From positions 1 through 6,211 of the forward strand of contig JAHEKO010000239.1 in the NCBI GenBank assembly GCA_024638355.1: a DNA stretch of 6,211 nt, in the 5' to 3' direction. The stretch is from Acidobacteriota bacterium. GTDB lineage: Bacteria; Acidobacteriota; Thermoanaerobaculia; Multivoradales; JAHEKO01. The position numbers and the translations under genes were made by a program. Within the stretch, counting starts at the first letter, position 1. The number at the start of each line of letters is the position of its first letter. Under the pieces are notes generated by a model. It did no database searches. It saw only the letters and a program-made list of their open reading frames with translations, and was not told the DNA's origin. Positions 5,650 through 6,211 of this stretch are shown piece after piece.

Positions 5650-6201
5650 ATCCCCAGACCCAGATCACGACGCATGCCAGTACGGCCCACCGACCGGACG
5701 CGGGTGAACGACCGCATCCGAGTGAGCCCGGTTCGCCTCATCGACGAGAAGGGCGGCCAGGTGGGCATAGTTCCGATCGAAGACGCGCGGCGCCGCGCCG
5801 AGGCCGCCGGGCTGGACCTTGTGGAGGTCGGTCCCACCGCGGATCCTCCCGTGGTCAAGATCCTGGACTGGGGAAAGATCAAGTACGAGAAGGAGAAGCA
5901 GGCTCGCGAGGCGCGCAAGAAGACGCACGTCATCGAGGTCAAGGAGGTCAAGTATCGCCCCAACATCGATACTCATGACCAGGAGCGCAAGACCAAGCGG
6001 GTGCGCAACTTCCTCGAGAAGGGCAACAAGGTGAAGATCACCATCTTCTTCCGTTACCAGCAGCTGCGACGGCCGCAGCTCGGCGACGAGATTCTCGACT
6101 CGGTGACCAAAGAGATGGACGACATCGCCGTGGTCGAGACCCGCACGCGACTCGAGTCGCGCCGCATGACCATGGTCCTCGCCCCCCGCACCCACAAGTA
6201 G
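5650..6201 (+). CDS. infC: Translation initiation factor IF-3, probable AUC start
   Basis: IF3 binds the 30S ribosomal subunit, prevents premature 50S joining and checks start-codon/initiator-tRNA pairing. From ATC at 5650 the protein has 183 residues, close to the 180 of E. coli. The N-terminal domain contains RVNDRIRVSPVRLID (18-32), LDLVEVGP and PPVVKILDWGKIKYEKEKQAREARKK, which leads into the linker helix. The C-terminal domain contains EVKYRPNIDTHD, RNFLEKGNKVKITIFFR and the closing DIAVVE...MTMVLAP. The start choice rests on AAAGGAG 7 bases upstream. Between the in-frame stop TGA at 5599 and ATG at 5674, the frame has no ATG, GTG or TTG. ATC at 5647 is an alternative start one codon earlier. 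Non-AUG AUU/AUC/AUA starts are a known infC trait used in autoregulation; Myxococcus xanthus infC (dsg) uses AUC. RGRE-MAH of typical IF3 is replaced here by RYQQ-LRR (residues 135-141). rpmI and rplT usually follow, but the window ends 10 bases after the stop. Confidence 0.96.
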   Translation: MPRPRSRRMPVRPTDRTRVNDRIRVSPVRLIDEKGGQVGIVPIEDARRRAEAAGLDLVEVGPTADPPVVKILDWGKIKYEKEKQAREARKKTHVIEVKEVKYRPNIDTHDQERKTKRVRNFLEKGNKVKITIFFRYQQLRRPQLGDEILDSVTKEMDDIAVVETRTRLESRRMTMVLAPRTHK

Positions 6202-6211
6202 CGCCCGGACC

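Noticed and set aside
5674..5676. ATG at 5674 as the infC start
   Set aside because: No Shine-Dalgarno sequence lies just upstream, and the strong one is 31 bases away but well spaced for ATC at 5650 or 5647.
5289..5966. - strand open frame of 225 codons covering the manA start, infC leader and infC 5' half
   Set aside because: It overlaps two well-supported genes on opposite logic, has no ribosome binding site noted and is a low-complexity Ser/Arg-rich translation.

Overview
The window is a GC-rich bacterial chromosome segment. It carries five complete protein-coding genes and the 3' part of a sixth. Protein-level resemblance and the non-AUG start of infC suggest a high-GC phylum such as Acidobacteriota or Myxococcota. 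That placement is an impression from reading, not a computed result. I see no mobile element, CRISPR array, tRNA or rRNA.

Left part (1-1630, + strand): the 3' end of a CpsB/YwqE-type PHP-family tyrosine phosphatase gene is followed, after a 127-base gap containing a strong hairpin, by a complete GDP-mannose 4,6-dehydratase gene (gmd). Centre (1658-4161, - strand, convergent with gmd): a two-gene sulfate-activation operon encodes a fused ATP sulfurylase/APS kinase (sat-cysC) and a CysQ/inositol-monophosphatase-family phosphatase. The two genes are coupled by a 4-base ATGA overlap. Right part: a type I mannose-6-phosphate isomerase gene (manA, - strand, TTG start) ends at a clear intrinsic terminator just upstream of sat-cysC. 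A 342-base divergent gap separates manA from infC (translation initiation factor IF3, + strand), whose best start is a rare AUC codon.

How the genes fit together: ManA makes mannose-6-phosphate, the entry to GDP-mannose, and Gmd converts GDP-mannose to GDP-4-keto-6-deoxymannose, the precursor of GDP-fucose, GDP-rhamnose or perosamine. CpsB-type phosphatases control capsule and exopolysaccharide polymerisation. Sat-CysC makes PAPS, and a CysQ-type enzyme would remove the PAP left after PAPS is used. This is a surface-polysaccharide neighbourhood with a PAPS supply, which would suit sulfated glycans, although ordinary sulfate assimilation explains the sulfur genes equally well. infC is a housekeeping gene at the edge of the cluster.

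I found no clearly undescribed system. The points most worth a second look are the AUC start and long leader of infC, the near-perfect inverted pair of promoter-like elements between manA and infC, residue changes in the APS kinase and IF3 domains, and the pairing of sulfate activation with deoxysugar genes.
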